A DNA stretch of 64,000 bases from Lactuca virosa (GCA_928212115.1 CAKMRJ010005634.1:178472234-178536233); one strand, 5' to 3'. Shown: positions 35,050-48,451, counted from the first letter of the stretch. Notes: generated by a model not told the origin, from the sequence alone. Made by a program: numbers and translations.

Positions 35050-35837
35050 AACATAAATGCTAGTCTTACCGTTAGTAGGCCTCATTCACGAAGCCGATCT
35101 ATAGGGGGGTAAAAGGTTATGGCCTATAAAATGGCCGTTTAATGGGTATCCATTCTAACCCACCGCTTCCTTGATTGGTGGAGGATCGTTAGCCGAACTG
35201 GTAGGATCGGGCAAACCTTTCCTCATTAAAGGTATAATGAATCTATATAAAGTAACTAAATGTTTTTACAAAATTCCCAATATTAGTTACTTTAGGAAAA
35301 AGTGAATTGATGCAATACCATGAAATTACACTTTGTACCCTTACTAAGACGTTAATGGAGCGCGTGTGGTTAACCGGCAAGTTAATTGGTTTCTATGCAA
35401 AGGTGGCAAAGGGTGACTCATTGTTTGTCATAGTTCGATAGAGCATGTGTGGTTAGCCGGCACATCGAATACGTGACTGTAACAATGAGGGCACCATGTA
35501 CATTTGCATGGTTATTCACACCCACTTGGTGATCCTCGGCATCCCAGTCACAAACTAGAGGGGAATATCGAGATTTAAACATGCCATTGAAAAGTTCAAT
35601 GTATATCAAAAGATCTAGGAGTTGTCAATACATTTAAAACCTAATTTCTTTTTCGTTTTTCGTGGTGGAGAATTAGTGAATCGACATTCACTTGCCTTCA
35701 AACTATTTACTTGTTAGATTACGGCATCCCTTTTCTAATTTGTAAATAATGTTGTTGGTTCCTAGCCCTAATTTTTCATTTGGGTGATTAATTTGGGAAA
35801 TTCATTTCTAATCAACATTGTTCTTTTTCCTTTTCAG
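34405..35837 (+). other. Copia-2 structured leader
   Basis: Non-coding, same plan as Copia-1: four ACTCGACGAGT-type motifs (34486-34556), one CAAAACTTG hairpin (34858-34879), a (TA)n tract (about 34990-35036), the conserved CTTACCGTTAGTAGGCCTC block (about 35065), two GTGTGGTTA hairpins (35363-35382 and 35445-35464), GGCATCCCAGTCAC (about 35540), GATTACGGCATCCC (about 35718), then a pyrimidine tract and AG at 35836. The 80-codon frame at 34466 with repeated LDEF words is just the translated palindromes. Confidence 0.75.
34858..34879 (+). promoter_or_regulatory. RNA hairpin CAAAACTTG / TCCT / CAAGTTTTG
   Basis: A perfect 9-bp stem with loop TCCT. Compared with Copia-1, an outer T-A pair is replaced by A-T, so pairing is kept. 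Confidence 0.55.
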
Positions 35838-38800
35838 ATGTCGAACGCAAACAACAACGCTTCTGGTTCAAACTCCTCTGGTTCTTTCTCACTCATGAAC
35901 TTGTGTGGGAAGGTGATCTTCGATGGGACCAATTTCAGTAATTGGATCCGCAACATTCGCATGGTCACTCGCTACGAGGACAAAGAGTATGTCCTCGATG
36001 AGAAGCTAAAGGAGATTGACATCGATACTGCTACCGCTGAAGAGATCACAGCCTATGAGGCCCATGAGCGTGATGCCACGAAAGTCCATTGCATCATGCA
36101 GCAACTATGACTGCAGAACTCCAGAAGTCCTATGAGGACAAGTACCCCTACGAGATGCATCAGGATCTGCTGGAACGCTACCACCAGAGCGTTAGGCAAG
36201 AAAGGTATGAGATCATCACTTCGATGATCACTACCAAAATGGGTAGTGGAGAGTCCCTTACCGCTCATCTGCAAAAGATGCAGAGATATGTTGATCGCCT
36301 ATTGAAGTTGAATGTGAACTTCAATAAAGAGTTGGAAATTGACATCATCCTTCACTCATTGCCTTCCTGCTATAGCCAGTTCCGCATGACCTACCACATG
36401 AACAAAGAAGAGGTCTCCTTGAGCAAGCTTCAGGGCTTGTTGAGGACTGCTGAGAGCAACCTCAAGGATAAATTTGTTGCATCAACTCCAACTCCTTATG
36501 CTGCCCCTGTCTTGGCAATAGGGCAAGGAAAGGGTAAGAAGAGGAAGGCCTCCTCAAGGGGTCACCACAAGGGAAAGTCTCAAGATGGCACCTCTTCTAG
36601 TGGAACCAAAGTTGGTTCTGCTAAAGCCAACTCAAACCCTAAGGAGGCAGAGTGACACTAATGCCACAAGATAGGGCATTGGAAAAGAAGTTGCCCAGAA
36701 TATCTGCAGACCATCAAGGATGGGAAGATCAAGCCATCTTTCGCAGGTATTTACACAATTAAATCTAATGGTTTATCACATGCTACTTCTTGGGTTCTTG
36801 ATACAGGATGTGGTTATCACATATGTTCTGATTTGCAGGGACTAAAAAGAAATGGGGATGTAGAGCGAGGAAGGATGAATCTGATCATGGGAAACAGAAG
36901 AACGTTGCCTGTCACCAAGATTGGAGTATACTCCTTAGTGCTTAGTAATGGATTAAATTTAAATTTCAATAATTGTTGCTATTCACCAGATATGGCTACA
37001 ACATCATTTCATTTCATGGTTTATATAGACAAGGTTTTAGATATTCGTTTGATAATGAAAAGGGTTCTATTTATGCTTATTTTAATAATGTTTTATATTT
37101 TGAAGCATTGCCTTGTAATGGAATATATGAAACTGTGATGGTTGTAGATAACTTAGGAAATGATGTGTTGTGTGTGGATTCTTCCAATAGTATGGATAAA
37201 GCATGCTTATGGCATTGTCGTCTTGGACATGTCAACAAGAAACGCATAGCCCAACTCCAAAAGGATGGAGTGTTGGAGTCATTCGACCTTAGGGACGATG
37301 ACGTGTGCGAGTCTTGTTTACTTGGAAAGATGACCAAGTCACCCTTCACTGGCACTTAAGCGAGGGGTGAGGGTTTATTGGATCTCATACATACAGATGT
37401 ATGTGGACCCTTTAGATCCACCATAAGGGATGCGGATCGCTTCTATGTGACTTTTACAGACGATTATAGCAGATATGGATATATCTACTTAATCAAGCAC
37501 AAGTCGGAAACCTTTGAAAAGTTCAAAGAGTTTAAACATGAAGTGGAGAATCAATTGGGCAGGAAAATCAAGATGCTTCGATCTGATCGAGGTGGAGAGT
37601 ACCTAAGTCTTGAATTCAACGACTACCTCAAGGAATGCAGAATAGTTTCACAATTAACGCCACCTAGGACACCTCAAATGAATGGTGTGGCCGAGAGGCA
37701 TAATCGAACCTTTCTAGACATGGTTCGTTCCATGATGAGTCGTGCTTCACTACCTATCTCATTTTGGGGGTATGCCTTAGAGACTGCCGCCCATATCCTT
37801 AACTTAGTCCCTACAAAGAAGGTTGCCAAATCACCTCACAAGATGTGGACAGGGAAAGCTCCCTCATTGGCACATATCAAGGTTTGGGGTTGCGAGGTTT
37901 TCGTAAGACGAGAGACTCACGACAAGCTCGAACCTCGTAGTGAGCGATGTTTTTTCATCGGCTACCCGCAGAAATCCTTTGGATATCTCTTCTATAGACC
38001 GAGTGACAATGTTGTCTTCGTTGCAAGGAGAGGGGTTTTCCGAGAGAGAGAAATCATAAGCCAAGGAGACAGTGGGAGGCAAATCGATATTGAAGAGCTT
38101 CAAGAGTCGAGTGATAAAGGAACCTCTAACATTGGCGCTCAACCCGAGGAGGAAACTCCGGTTGACCCGATTGATGAGTCCTTACCTCTTAGACGTTCCG
38201 AAAGAGTTAGTGTTCCACCCCAGTTTTATGGTTTTCGTATTACTATAGAAGTGGATACGTTCATTAGTGATAGCACACTAGTGAATATGGACGAACCTAA
38301 CAACTATAAGGAAGCCATGGCAGGCCCGGAGTCTGCGAAATGGAAAGAGGCTATGGACAGCGAGATTCAGTCCATGTATGACAACCAAGTTTGGAATTTG
38401 GTTGACAATGTACCAGGTCGTAAGATGGTCGGGTGCAAGTAGATCTACAAGAAGAAGACTGGCGTGGATGGAAATGTGCACACTTACAAGGCGCGATTGG
38501 TTGCGAAGGGTTTCACTCAAACTCCTGGAGTTGACTACGACGAAACCTTCTCACCAGTTGCGAAGATAAACTCTATCAGGGTGATGCTGGTCATTGCTGC
38601 ATTTCATGACTATGAAATATGGCAAATGGATGTCAAAACCGCTTTCCTTAATGGGAAGTTGGCTGAGGATGTTTACATGGCTCAGCCAGAGGGGTTTGTC
38701 AATGCGAAGCATCCCAATAGAGTGTGCAATCTTGAGAAGTCCATTTATGGACTTAAGCAAGTGTCTCACAGATGGAATCTTTGTTTTGACGAGAAGGTCA

Positions 38801-39872
38801 AAGAGTTTGGTTTTCTGCGAAGCGAAGATGAATCGTGTGTATATGTCAAAGCCAGTGGGAATGTAGTAAGCTTTCTCGTATTGTATGTCGACGACATACT
38901 ACTCATAGGAAACGACGTCCCGACACTGGAGGAAGTTAAGTCCTGGCTCGGGAAGTGCTTCGCTATGAAGGACCTCGGAGAGGCTTCCTATATTTTAGGA
39001 ATAAGGATAGTGAGAGACAGAAGTAAGAGACTAATATGACTTAGTCAGAATACTTACTTGGACAAGGTACTAAAATGTTTTAGTATGAAGAATTCTAAGA
39101 AAGAAGAGTTACCAATCTAGAGTAATGCCAAGTTGAGTAAGACTCAAAGCCCAAGTACTGAAGTTGAAATAGCAGAGATGAGCCGAGTACCATACGCTTC
39201 CGCAGTCGGCTCGATCATGTATGCTATGACTTGTACTCGCCCTGATGTGGCCTTCGCTTTGAGCATGGTCAGCAGATATCAAGGGAACCCTGGCAGAGCG
39301 CATTGGATCACAGTTAAGAATATTGTTAAGTACCTTCGGAGGACCAAGGAATGGTTTTTAGTTCTCGGTGGGAGTGATGACTTAAAGGTGCGAGGGTACA
39401 ATGACGCTAGTTTTCAAACCGACAGGGACAACTATCGTTCGCAGTCGGGCTGGGTCTTTACCCTCAATGGAGGAGTAGTAACGTGGAAGAGTTCCAAGCA
39501 GGAAACGTAGTTGATTCCACGTGTGAATTAGAGTACATTGCAGCAAGTGAAGCGTCAAAGGAAGCAATATGGTTGAAGAACTTCATTGGAGACCTTGGAG
39601 TTGTGCCAGCCATAAAGGAGCCTATGGATATTTTCTGTGATAATGAAGGAGCAGTTTCCTTGACGAATGAACCAAGGGATCACGGTAGATCTCGACATAT
39701 CGACAGAAAATATCACTTTATTTGACATCGGGTGGAAGAAGGACTCCTCGTAGTGAAGAGGGTATCGTCAGAGGATAACCCAGCAGATCCGCTTACGAAG
39801 GGACTCGGAAGGGTTAAGCACTTGCAGCACGCTAGGAGCATTTGGCTGAAGGACGATATTAGTTTAGATTAG
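35838..39872 (+). pseudogene. Copia-2 gag-pol polyprotein, broken
   Basis: Homologous throughout to Copia-1. Gag starts at 35838, directly after TTTTCAG. A 1-bp deletion near 36097 shifts the frame, and the zinc-knuckle region (about 36650-36690) has two stops. Protease DTG is at 36800-36808. A 1-bp deletion near 36998 and a TAA at 37357 lie before the integrase core (HTDVCGPF at about 37390; SDRGGEY; VAERHNRT). A Trp codon became TAG at 38440. The RT keeps QMDVKTAFLNG and YVDD (38884-38895). More stops lie at 39037, about 39118 and 39723, and a 1-bp deletion near 39507 sits in RNase H. The natural stop is 39870-39872. Confidence 0.93.
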
Positions 39873-40670
39873 ATAGTTTAGAAACGTGTAATAGATAGAG
39901 TTGTTATTAACATTTGATGATTAAATAAAAGAGTATTATTTATAAGTAAAGTTACTGTCTTATGTTAATCATTTACCTATTGTTTCATTTTGCATGTTTT
40001 GACTTCCTGAATAATTGAATTATTTGATAATAATCGAATTATTCGAACGGTCAACAGTCGTTCATATGTTGGAAGAAGATATGAATGAAGACTGTCATGA
40101 ATTGGTGTGTAGAATGTCTAAAATGTATTAGACATAGCAAAGGTTTGCTACAACGTTCATGAGTGCTTATGAACATGATTTGAGCATTGGAATAAACCCA
40201 CACTTGTTGGAATCACTTCATGGAATTTGTCTCGAGTGATCGCAAGATGGTAATATCATATGGTCTTAAAACCTAGATATATGGTTTATTGTTTGCTAAT
40301 TGGTTGTGCATTGATAATGCGTAAACGCATAAGTAACTTGATGTTATAAAACGCATTGTTGTGTATGATTTGATTAGTGGATAGTAAATGCATATAAGTC
40401 GAAGTTTATCTGTTCCTTTTATCCTAAGAGGGTAAAAGCGATATCAGGGCCCCTCGATGATTTGATTTGACTTATGTGTCGGGCCCGGTTAGGACTGAAT
40501 TGATGTGTACAATTAAGTTCTATGTCAAATGGACAATGTTGATGAGAACCACGATATCTAGAACAGAGGATTATACGATTCCAGGTTGCTGATAAGATCA
40601 GAGTTTGACAGCGTCTGTGAGAGCTACGTTAATGATACTTACATTTGAGAGCTAGTTATTAGCTAATCAA
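39873..40670 (+). other. Copia-2 3' non-coding region
   Basis: Matches the corresponding regions of Copia-1 and Copia-3, including GGGCCCCTCGATGAT (about 40447). No coding sense. Confidence 0.7.
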
Positions 40671-40679
40671 GTGGGAGAC
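40671..40679 (+). promoter_or_regulatory. Copia-2 polypurine tract
   Basis: GTGGGAGAC directly before the 3' LTR. Confidence 0.85.
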
Positions 40680-41453
40680 TGTTGGATTAGTTACTGACTT
40701 ATCCAAAGGTAACTATATTTGGTAAGTACTGACCCGGTTGTGCATGGTCCTTTTGGGTTGCCTTCACCATAGCAACTTGACAGGGTGATTTATGAAGAGA
40801 GAGAAGATTATGATTATTAATGAGAATATATATTAAATAATTCATATTATTTAATTAATATTAGTCATAGATTAATTAGGAATTAATTTGGTGACTAAAA
40901 GAGGTTAATTGAATAAAGGGGCTTAAACTGTCGAATGTGTGTAGTTGTGTTTTGGGCTATGGATCCTTCTAAGTTATAGGGTGGCCGAAATTAAGGAGTA
41001 TGGGCTCCTTGAATTTGTCCAAGCCTTACTCTAGAAGGATCCTTGGATTGCTTAGGGATTAAGTTATTCAATTAGGGTTAAGGATGTAACCCTAGAAGCT
41101 CACAGTAAAAATAAACCCCTAGGGTTGGAGAAATCGGCCACCTTGCTTCCTTGGGAACCCTGGAGCCGATTTCTACACCTATCCTCTCTCTCCAAATCAT
41201 CCTCTTGCTATTTGGTGTTTGTAATCCATTAGAGGAGTGACAATTGTGACTCTAAGCTCCAAGAATAAGAAGATTCAAGCAAGAAACTAAAGGTATTCAT
41301 CTAGATCTGATTTCATATGTCAATTTGAATTGTATACACTAGATCTAGGATTTGCAAGACTTGGATAATTGCATGTTCAATTAGAGAAACCTAGATCCAA
41401 GCATTAGGGTTTGCATGTGCATATAGGAAAGTTCTTATGGCTCAAACCCATCA
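40680..41453 (+). repeat. Copia-2 3' LTR
   Basis: 774 bp, begins TGTTGGATTAGTTAC, ends AAACCCATCA. It shares only parts of U3 and U5 with the Copia-1/Copia-3 LTRs, so it is a subfamily. Confidence 0.93.
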
Positions 41454-41861
41454 AAAATCACTGCTCCCAGTTCGAGATCGTGGGTGGTATAGTTGATTTC
41501 GTGGTTCTTAAGCTGTCTCGAGGAATAGGATATAACCTTTCCTCGTTGCATAAGAACGCAGCCTAGCCCTTGCTTGGATGCATCACAGTAGACTACAAAA
41601 TCTTCTGTCCCTTCTGGGAGGGACAAGATCGGTGCGCTGCAAAGGGCTTGCTTTAATATTTGGAAAGCAGTTTCTTGTTTCTCCTCCCATTTGAGTGACA
41701 CAGCTTTTTGGGTCAAGGTGGTGAGTGGCTTCGCGATCTTCGAAAAGTTATGAATAAATCTCCTGTAGTAGCCAGCGAGACCTAGAAACTGGCGAATTTT
41801 TGTTGGGGTTCCTAGGGTCGTCCAACTTTCGATAGCCTTGATCTTGGAGGGATCAACATGT
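41454..41861 (-). pseudogene. Gypsy-B RT end and RNase H start
   Basis: Minus strand: HVDPSKIKAIESW...IRQFLGLAGYYRRFIHNFSKIAKPL is the RT connection domain. DFVVYCDASKQGLGCVLMQ is the RNase H start with its catalytic Asp. It is open in this fragment, but bounded by Copia-2 on the left and the hAT element on the right. Confidence 0.92.
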
Positions 41862-41869
41862 ATCCCATC

Positions 41870-43366
41870 CAGGGCCGATCCATTGGTTTTTTTTCCCTGG
41901 GCGTGAGTATAAAATAATGCCCACATATTTGTACAGTACAATAGACCAAACACATATAGAAAGAAAATAAACAAAAGTGCATTAAATTTTATAGTTCACT
42001 AGATCCATATTACTACAAACAAAAAAGATACAAAAATCACTTAAAAGAATGTATTTGTTTTGAAGAAAAATTGTTATCTAATGATAGTCAATACTAGGTG
42101 GAAATTAAAGCAAATACATATATTATTCAAGTAAAGACGGATAAAACGTGAACTAAATATTCAACAAAAGGTGCATTAAATTACATTTCGGTTAAGGGTG
42201 AACATAAGCAAAATCAAAACCTACAAAGAAGGAAAAACTTATCCGAACGTTTTTGGTTTTTGGAAAACAAAATTTGTGCGGATAAGTTTGGTTTTGCAAG
42301 AAAAAAAACAAACCAAACCGAATATACATAATAAATATGCTTAATATTCATTATAAGTAAACATTATTATCTAAGCATCCAACTTTTTATTATTCAAGTA
42401 GTCTGTATTATTTTCTATCGTTTGAAATTTTCATTTTGTAAACATGAATGAAATAAAAACGCCAATCCATAAAAATAAAATATGCAGTGAACCAAATATT
42501 ACATTTTTGCTATTTGCCACTATCTTTTCCTATTATTATCTTTTTCTTTTTTGAAGAATTATATAGACTTAAGGCCAACAAATTAAGATAGATGGAAAAT
42601 TGGAAGCAAGAATCGTTATGAAGAAGGGTACCCACAAAGAAGGATAAACCTAAAAACTTGAAAACCAAATATCTGAAAAATCAGAAAACAATATATAAAA
42701 TCATGAATCCAGAAAACAATAATCAGTATATAAAATCACAATTAGAAATCCGAGCATGCTATCGACAATCACAAAAAATATGTAATTATATGAAATCAGG
42801 AAACTATATATAAAATTAGAAAAGCACGGTGAATGAGTATTTGGGTTTCCCAATTGCATACTCAAAATCAAAAATCTGAAACAATATATAAAATCAGAAA
42901 ACATTCTTATACTCAAAATCAGAAAACGAAAATTACCAGAAAAGCAACCGTGATTCAATGATTGAGTATTCGTGTTTTCCACACACTAAAGATTGGGTTT
43001 TGATGTTTCCGTTTCTTATTCAGTCGTCAATTGAATCAAGTTTTTCGTTTTCCGACTATGTAAAAATTGATTTTTTTTCTTCACAGTACATTTGTAATTG
43101 CGTTTTGCGATTTTATGTTTTTCGTGAAAATCGACTCTTCATCTTCTGTTCTGATTCGTGATTGGTGCTATACAACGCGTTCAATTTTTCTATTTGATGA
43201 CCCTTGTCGCTACTGCCTTGTGCTTTGCCTATAAGAATGTTGGACCAGATCATTAGGCCCAATATTAAATGACTATATCCATAAGTAATTGACCAAATCT
43301 GCTGCCCCTTCAAATTTTGATGCCCTGGGTCGTGGCCCAACTCGCCCTGGGCTTAGGCCGACCCTG
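41870..43366. mobile_element. Non-autonomous hAT-type DNA transposon
   Basis: 1497 bp flanked by an exact 8-bp duplication ATCCCATC (41862-41869 and 43367-43374). Ends are CAGGGCCGATCC and, inverted, CAGGGTCGGCCT. CAGGG-type termini with 8-bp duplications are typical of hAT elements. Internal copies of CCCTGGGC lie near both ends. No transposase frame is present; short frames at 42701-43161 have no motif. It interrupts the Gypsy-B RT, where the Gypsy-A sequence shows an uninterrupted target. It would have needed a transposase from elsewhere. Confidence 0.82.
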
Positions 43367-43374
43367 ATCCCATC

Positions 43375-43920
43375 CTTGCTGACTACATGACCTAGCAACT
43401 CCACCTTTCGAATCCAGAATTCACATTTTGAGAACTTAACGTACAATTTCTATGCCCTTAATGTTTCCAATACTTGTCGCAAATGTTGGCTGTGTTCTTC
43501 CTTACTTTGGGAATAGACTAGTATATCGTCAATGAAGACTATGACGAACTTATCTAAGTAAGGTCGACACACTCTATTCATCAGGTCCATGAATACAGCG
43601 GGCGCATTCGTTAGACCAAAGGGCATCTCTATAAATTCGTAGTGACCGTAGCGAGTTCTGAAAGTAGTCTTTGGAATGTCGGTCTCCTGGACTCGTAACT
43701 GATGGTATCCTGATCTTAGGTCAATCTTGGAGAAGAAACTAGCTCCTTGGAGTTGATCAACGAGGTCATCTATCCGTGGAAAAGGGTATCGGTTTTTAAC
43801 AGTAAGTTTGTTTAATTCCCGGTAGTCTATGCACATGCGAAACGATCCATCCTTCTTTTTCACAAATAAGACTGGTGCTCCCCAAGGTGAGAAGCTTGGT
43901 CTAATAAAGCCTTTACTGAG
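43375..43920 (-). pseudogene. Gypsy-B reverse transcriptase, N-terminal and catalytic part
   Basis: Minus strand: ILSKGFIRPSFSPWGAPVLFVKKKDGSFRMC, then KIDLRSGYHQL, FGLTNAPAVFMDLMN and the catalytic FIDDILVYS (43525-43536). The catalytic residues look intact in this fragment. It is cut off from the protease part by the solo LTR at 43926. Confidence 0.92.
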
Positions 43921-43925
43921 AATTT

Positions 43926-45833
43926 TTTCACACCCGGCCATCGGCGGAAACACCGGGCGGTGTAATGTCATTTCTCGTATCATAGTTATCAACTTCCTGA
44001 AAACACATGCATTTTAAAATATGTCAACATAAAGTTGGTGAGTTCACAGGTTTTGACTCCATATAAAATAACACTTTTTCTCATGTTCAAAAAGTATAGT
44101 TTTGAAAGTATCATTTTGACTCTCCAACACTTAGTATATATATTATGTATAATGGTTTACTTATTAAATAAGTGATATACCTACACTTCATTTGAACCTA
44201 AGGTATAAGTATGGAGAAACTTATACTTAACATTAATACTTGTATAACGACGAAGTATAATGTTTCTAACAAGTTGCTACCATGAGTCTGTAACTGCTGC
44301 TTGACAACAAAACCTCTGACAAAACATACTCATGATTTACCATGAGAAACAACACACTCATGATTTACCATGAGAAACAATATCGCACGCTTCATCGACG
44401 CTGGAATAATAACAAATAAAAGGAACAGATCATCACTCGCTTGTCTTGGGTTGTAATTAACAACCACTAGTGGGGTCGTCAACCCGTATCTTATTCATAC
44501 ACGACTTCCTCGCTCACACGGGATTAACGGTTACAGGTCAGCGGACTTCTACTAAGATCCCCAATCTTATTTGATGAATGAGGTATCTCATGTAGACTTT
44601 GACGGCGTTCTATAGTCCTAACAACAAAAGCATTTTCGTGTCTAAAACCCTAAGTTACTAGACTATGCTTTTAAACATTACTCCTAATTTCATAATATTA
44701 GGCAGTATAACAGTTATAACTTGAGGTAAGACCAGGTTTTATCTTAACATAAACCAACAATAACAACATATAACGTTCCTAGTTTTATCTTGACATAAAA
44801 CCAACAATAACAACGTACCTATCAATTAACATATAGAACTTCCGAGTACAACTCTGGAACTATATCACACACAACATATATATAGAATCCTAAGTATAAC
44901 TCAAGATCTACATTAGCATACTATTATAACAATAACATGCTAACAACTTTGCAATAGTTGTATATTTTCAGAAACGAAATAACTATATCCTGGTTAATAT
45001 AACTATCTATCTTGATACGAATATACTATCATATAGACATAACATTAACTTATATATAATATTTAGCATGCGTTTTCCCCCGAAAATATTAGAAAGTGGG
45101 GCCGTAAAACTCACCCTAGTAGCGTGATCTATAGAATCTAAGCGGTCAGAGGCTCGTCGTAGTCAGGCTCGGGAAGGAAAACGACCTTCGAAAACGAGAA
45201 AGAGTGAAAGGAAAAGGTGTAAGGAATGAAAGGGTCTTGATCGCTATTTATAGGCTCTTCTGGGCCATTTCACGTCGTTACATACCTTGGTTCACATCGT
45301 GAACATCCATGAGTCAGCCCGTAGCTTTAACACGTGTTTTCTAGCCCCCGATTAGTGTCCCTGACACGTTTCACGTCGTGAACTTCATTTTCACGTCTTG
45401 ACTTAAGGCGGCTAGGGTTTCTGCCAAGTGTCATGTCCTTAGACAGCTGCATCTTCGGAAGGTCATAACTTTTGCATACGAACTCCGTTTTTGACGTTCT
45501 TTATATCCACGCGTAGGTATTTCCGAGTACTATAACTTTATTTTAGATTCCAATAGATAATTCTATGCATATTTTAACTTCCTCTTTTTTATAGAGATTT
45601 ATAGTGTTAGGGTTTATCATAACTTCTTCACACGAAGTCAGATTTAGACGTTCTCTATATTTTTGGAATCGTATGGACGTATAATTTAAGTTGTATCATA
45701 AATTATGTATGAAAGTTAATAATTTAACATGAATTACATAGTAAGTTTATCACATTACTAGTTTAACAAAATCACATTACATGATTGGCATAATCACATG
45801 TGATTGTTGTTGACTATTTTGACTGGTGTTACA
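43926..45833 (-). mobile_element. Solo gypsy LTR (family C) inside Gypsy-B
   Basis: 1908 bp. Minus strand: starts TGTAACACCAGTC, ends GGCCGGGTGTGAAA (the usual final CA has decayed). A 5-bp duplication AATTT (43921-43925 and 45834-45838) splits the protease-RT junction of Gypsy-B. It has a TTTCCGCCG terminal block like the Gypsy-A and -B LTRs. No internal region, so it is a solo LTR. Confidence 0.85.
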
Positions 45834-45838
45834 AATTT

Positions 45839-47714
45839 TGTTCAACTGGCTGGATAGCTCTTGTGTCTCTGAAGGTGCAAGACAATACGGGGCTTTAGCT
45901 ACAGGGGTAGCTCCGGGAATTAAGTCGATTCGGAATTCGACTTGGCGTTCAGGAGGGACTCCTGAGATATCTTCAGGGAACGCATCAGGGAAATCACATA
46001 CTTCAGGAATATGCTTGATGTTTTTTACTTCTTGTTTCTTATCAACAACGTGAGCTACGAAAGCACAGTAATCTTTGCGAATATATTTCTGAGCCACGAC
46101 GCAAGAAATGATTTGGTGATTTGCACCGGATTTGTCTCCATAGATAACGAGAGATTCGTTACTTTGCAGATTAAGACGGATGGCTTTCTCAAAATATAGG
46201 ATATCAGCACGATGAACACTTAAACGATCCATGCCGATTATAAATCCAAAACTTTTAATTGAGACCGACATAAGGTTAATTGGGAATGAATGGTTTTTTA
46301 GAGTAAGTGTGCATCCTATGCATATGTTATTGGTACTTTCTGTTTTTCCGTTGGTCATCTCAACGGTAAATGTATCTTTTAATGCTTCGGGGTTTTGTTT
46401 AAAAGATGTTTGAATTTATGGATTAAGAAACTTTTCTCTGCACCGGTATCAAAAAGAATGCATGCGAAAAGAATTGTTGAGAAGAAATGTACCCGTCACC
46501 ACATTAGGATCTGCTACAGCTTCTTCATAGCCAACCGCCAAAACTCTTCCTGTACCACCGGCGTTCTTTAACTTAGGACAGTTTCTTTTGAAATTCCCTA
46601 CCTCCCCACATTCATAGCAAGTTTGGCTCACTCCCGCAGCAGGGACTTGGGAAATGGGTTGTGCTGGTAACCTACAGAAACATGCAGTATGCCCCTTTCT
46701 ATTGCAGTTCTGGCAGTGCATTTCTTTGCAATTTCTCTTCTGATGGTAATTGCACTTGTTTCACTTTGGCAATGATCCAAAATATCTACTTTGGGTTGCT
46801 GGAGTAGTAGAGACAGAAGTAGGAACAGGGGCTGGAACAATAGCAGCGTGTGTTGCCACTGTTTGTTGATTTTTCGAGGGCTCTTGAGACAATTTCCTTT
46901 TTCGCTTGTTCCATAATTTCTTCTTACTGCTCCCTTCCTTGGGTTTCTCCGGATGGGTACCATAAAGCCCTGGCGAACTCCATGGTCTACCAGTGTCTGT
47001 GCCAAACGCTTGGCACTATCAAAAGTAAGAGGGTTAACGGCTATTACATTTCCCTGTATCTGAGGAGCGAGTCCCCAGATATATCTCTCAACTTTCTTGC
47101 TCTCAGTGGGAACCATCCCTGGCACAGAATAACCAGATCACTGAACCCGGCAGTATATGCAGCAATATCAGAGTCTTTCATCGTTAGACTCCAGAGTTCT
47201 TCTTCTAGCTTTTGAATTTCGCCTCGGGGACAATATTTTGCTAGCATCAGGATTTTTAAGTCATCCCAGCCCATAGCATTGGCGACTGGAAGAGATAAGG
47301 ATTTCACATAGCCATTCCACCAGGAAAGGGCTCTGTCTTGGAAAGTACATCCTGCAAACTTTACTTTGAGGCAAGCACATATTTCGAACACTGATTCGGT
47401 TTTCTCGAACCAGCGCGTCAGAGTAATGAAACCTCCGGTGCCATCAAAATTTTTGGGATTCGCATTTGTAAAGTCTTTATATAAACACTCACGGGGGTGT
47501 CCAAGACCTTCACGATGACCGGAAACTAGAGCACCACTGCCAGCTCCACTTGTACCACTAGCATTAATTTGTGTCATGGCAGCAGCCACGGTGGCAGCTA
47601 CTGCTGCTTGGAAGACAGCAGCATCATATTGTGGAGGTAGTGGTGGCGAATTTGGTGGATTTGGTGGATTTAGTGGATTGTTGTTGTTCTTCCTGTTAGA
47701 CTTTTAGGAGGCAT
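45839..47714 (-). pseudogene. Gypsy-B gag and protease, broken
   Basis: Minus strand. Gag ATG is at 47714 (MPPK...) with an early 1-bp shift. The capsid-type region continues from 47589 (FEKTESVFEIC, WWNGYVKSL) to about 46900, then frame changes. Two knuckles follow (46721 downward: CQNCNRKGHTACFC and CYECGEVGNFKRNC, the second with His changed to Asn). A frameshift near 46470 precedes protease DTG (46442-46450). From 46358 the frame is open through the protease C-terminus and linker (VPPERQVEFRIDLIPGATPV) to the RT start, where the solo LTR interrupts. Confidence 0.9.
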
Positions 47715-48248
47715 CTTTCTCTAGAATAAATTAACAGAAAGATGATAAGTTTTCTATAGAAATTATGAGTCAGGTGATTTTTAACACATATATTTTAGTT
47801 CTAGACACATCATAACCTGACTTTCTTAATGTTAGGTGATTTACAACCGAGTTTACTAATACAAGTAAATAATCGCAATGGTACTTGTGGTATCTCTTCA
47901 ATATGATGAAATCCATACTCGGTTTCCAATAATGGCTCCATGTTTTCACATGTTTGTTTCTAATAAGGATGACTCTCTTATATCGTGTAGTCTCTGTGTT
48001 ATTATGTCATAAAGTACTCCTATAGTATTTTATCTTTATGATTGATTCTAGAATTCTTCTGGTACTTAGGTAAGTTTTAGACTTGTTGCAACACCACTAA
48101 CACTCCCAAACATATGTCGGTCATATCTCAAATAAATATAGTTGATCAGGCTATATTGATCCCAGATATGATTACATAATTATCCAGGTTTAACTGTAAT
48201 GTTCAACATCCAAATACTTTTTGTATAGTTCTTACTGTGACACTATTT

Positions 48249-48312
<64 letters not shown>

Positions 48313-48436
48313 AGTATACTTCTTATAAAATACTTTGATTTTAAAAGTATACTTTTAGTTAGAGCGCTTCAGCCCCATAGCATTTATAGTTTGTATATCT
48401 TTTATGGTCTGATATACTTAGTTCACTATAAACAAT
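47715..48436 (-). other. Gypsy-B leader with (TA)n tract
   Basis: Non-coding leader between gag and PBS, about 720 bp. It includes a (TA)n microsatellite at 48250-48309. The sequence near the PBS matches the Gypsy-A leader, but the ~700-bp segment holding Gypsy-A's extra ORF is absent. Confidence 0.75.
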
Positions 48437-48448
48437 GCTCTGATACCA
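48437..48448 (-). promoter_or_regulatory. Gypsy-B primer-binding site
   Basis: Minus strand TGGTATCAGAGC, 3 bases inside the LTR boundary at 48452. Confidence 0.9.
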
Positions 48449-48451
48449 ATC

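Larger units (their letters stand above)
33748..41453 (+). mobile_element. Copia-2, copia element with truncated 5' LTR, inside Gypsy-B
   Basis: Same family as Copia-1 by protein, leader and purine tract. The 3' LTR is complete (774 bp), but the 5' LTR lacks its first ~107 bp. Compared with Gypsy-A, about 100 bp of Gypsy-B RNase H sequence is also missing at that junction. One deletion across the left boundary explains both and the missing left duplication. Confidence 0.93.

Noticed and set aside
42701..43161. Frames inside the hAT element as transposase remnants
   Set aside because: No hAT dimerisation or zinc-finger motif is visible, and they read as low-complexity Phe/Ile/Ser-rich chance frames.
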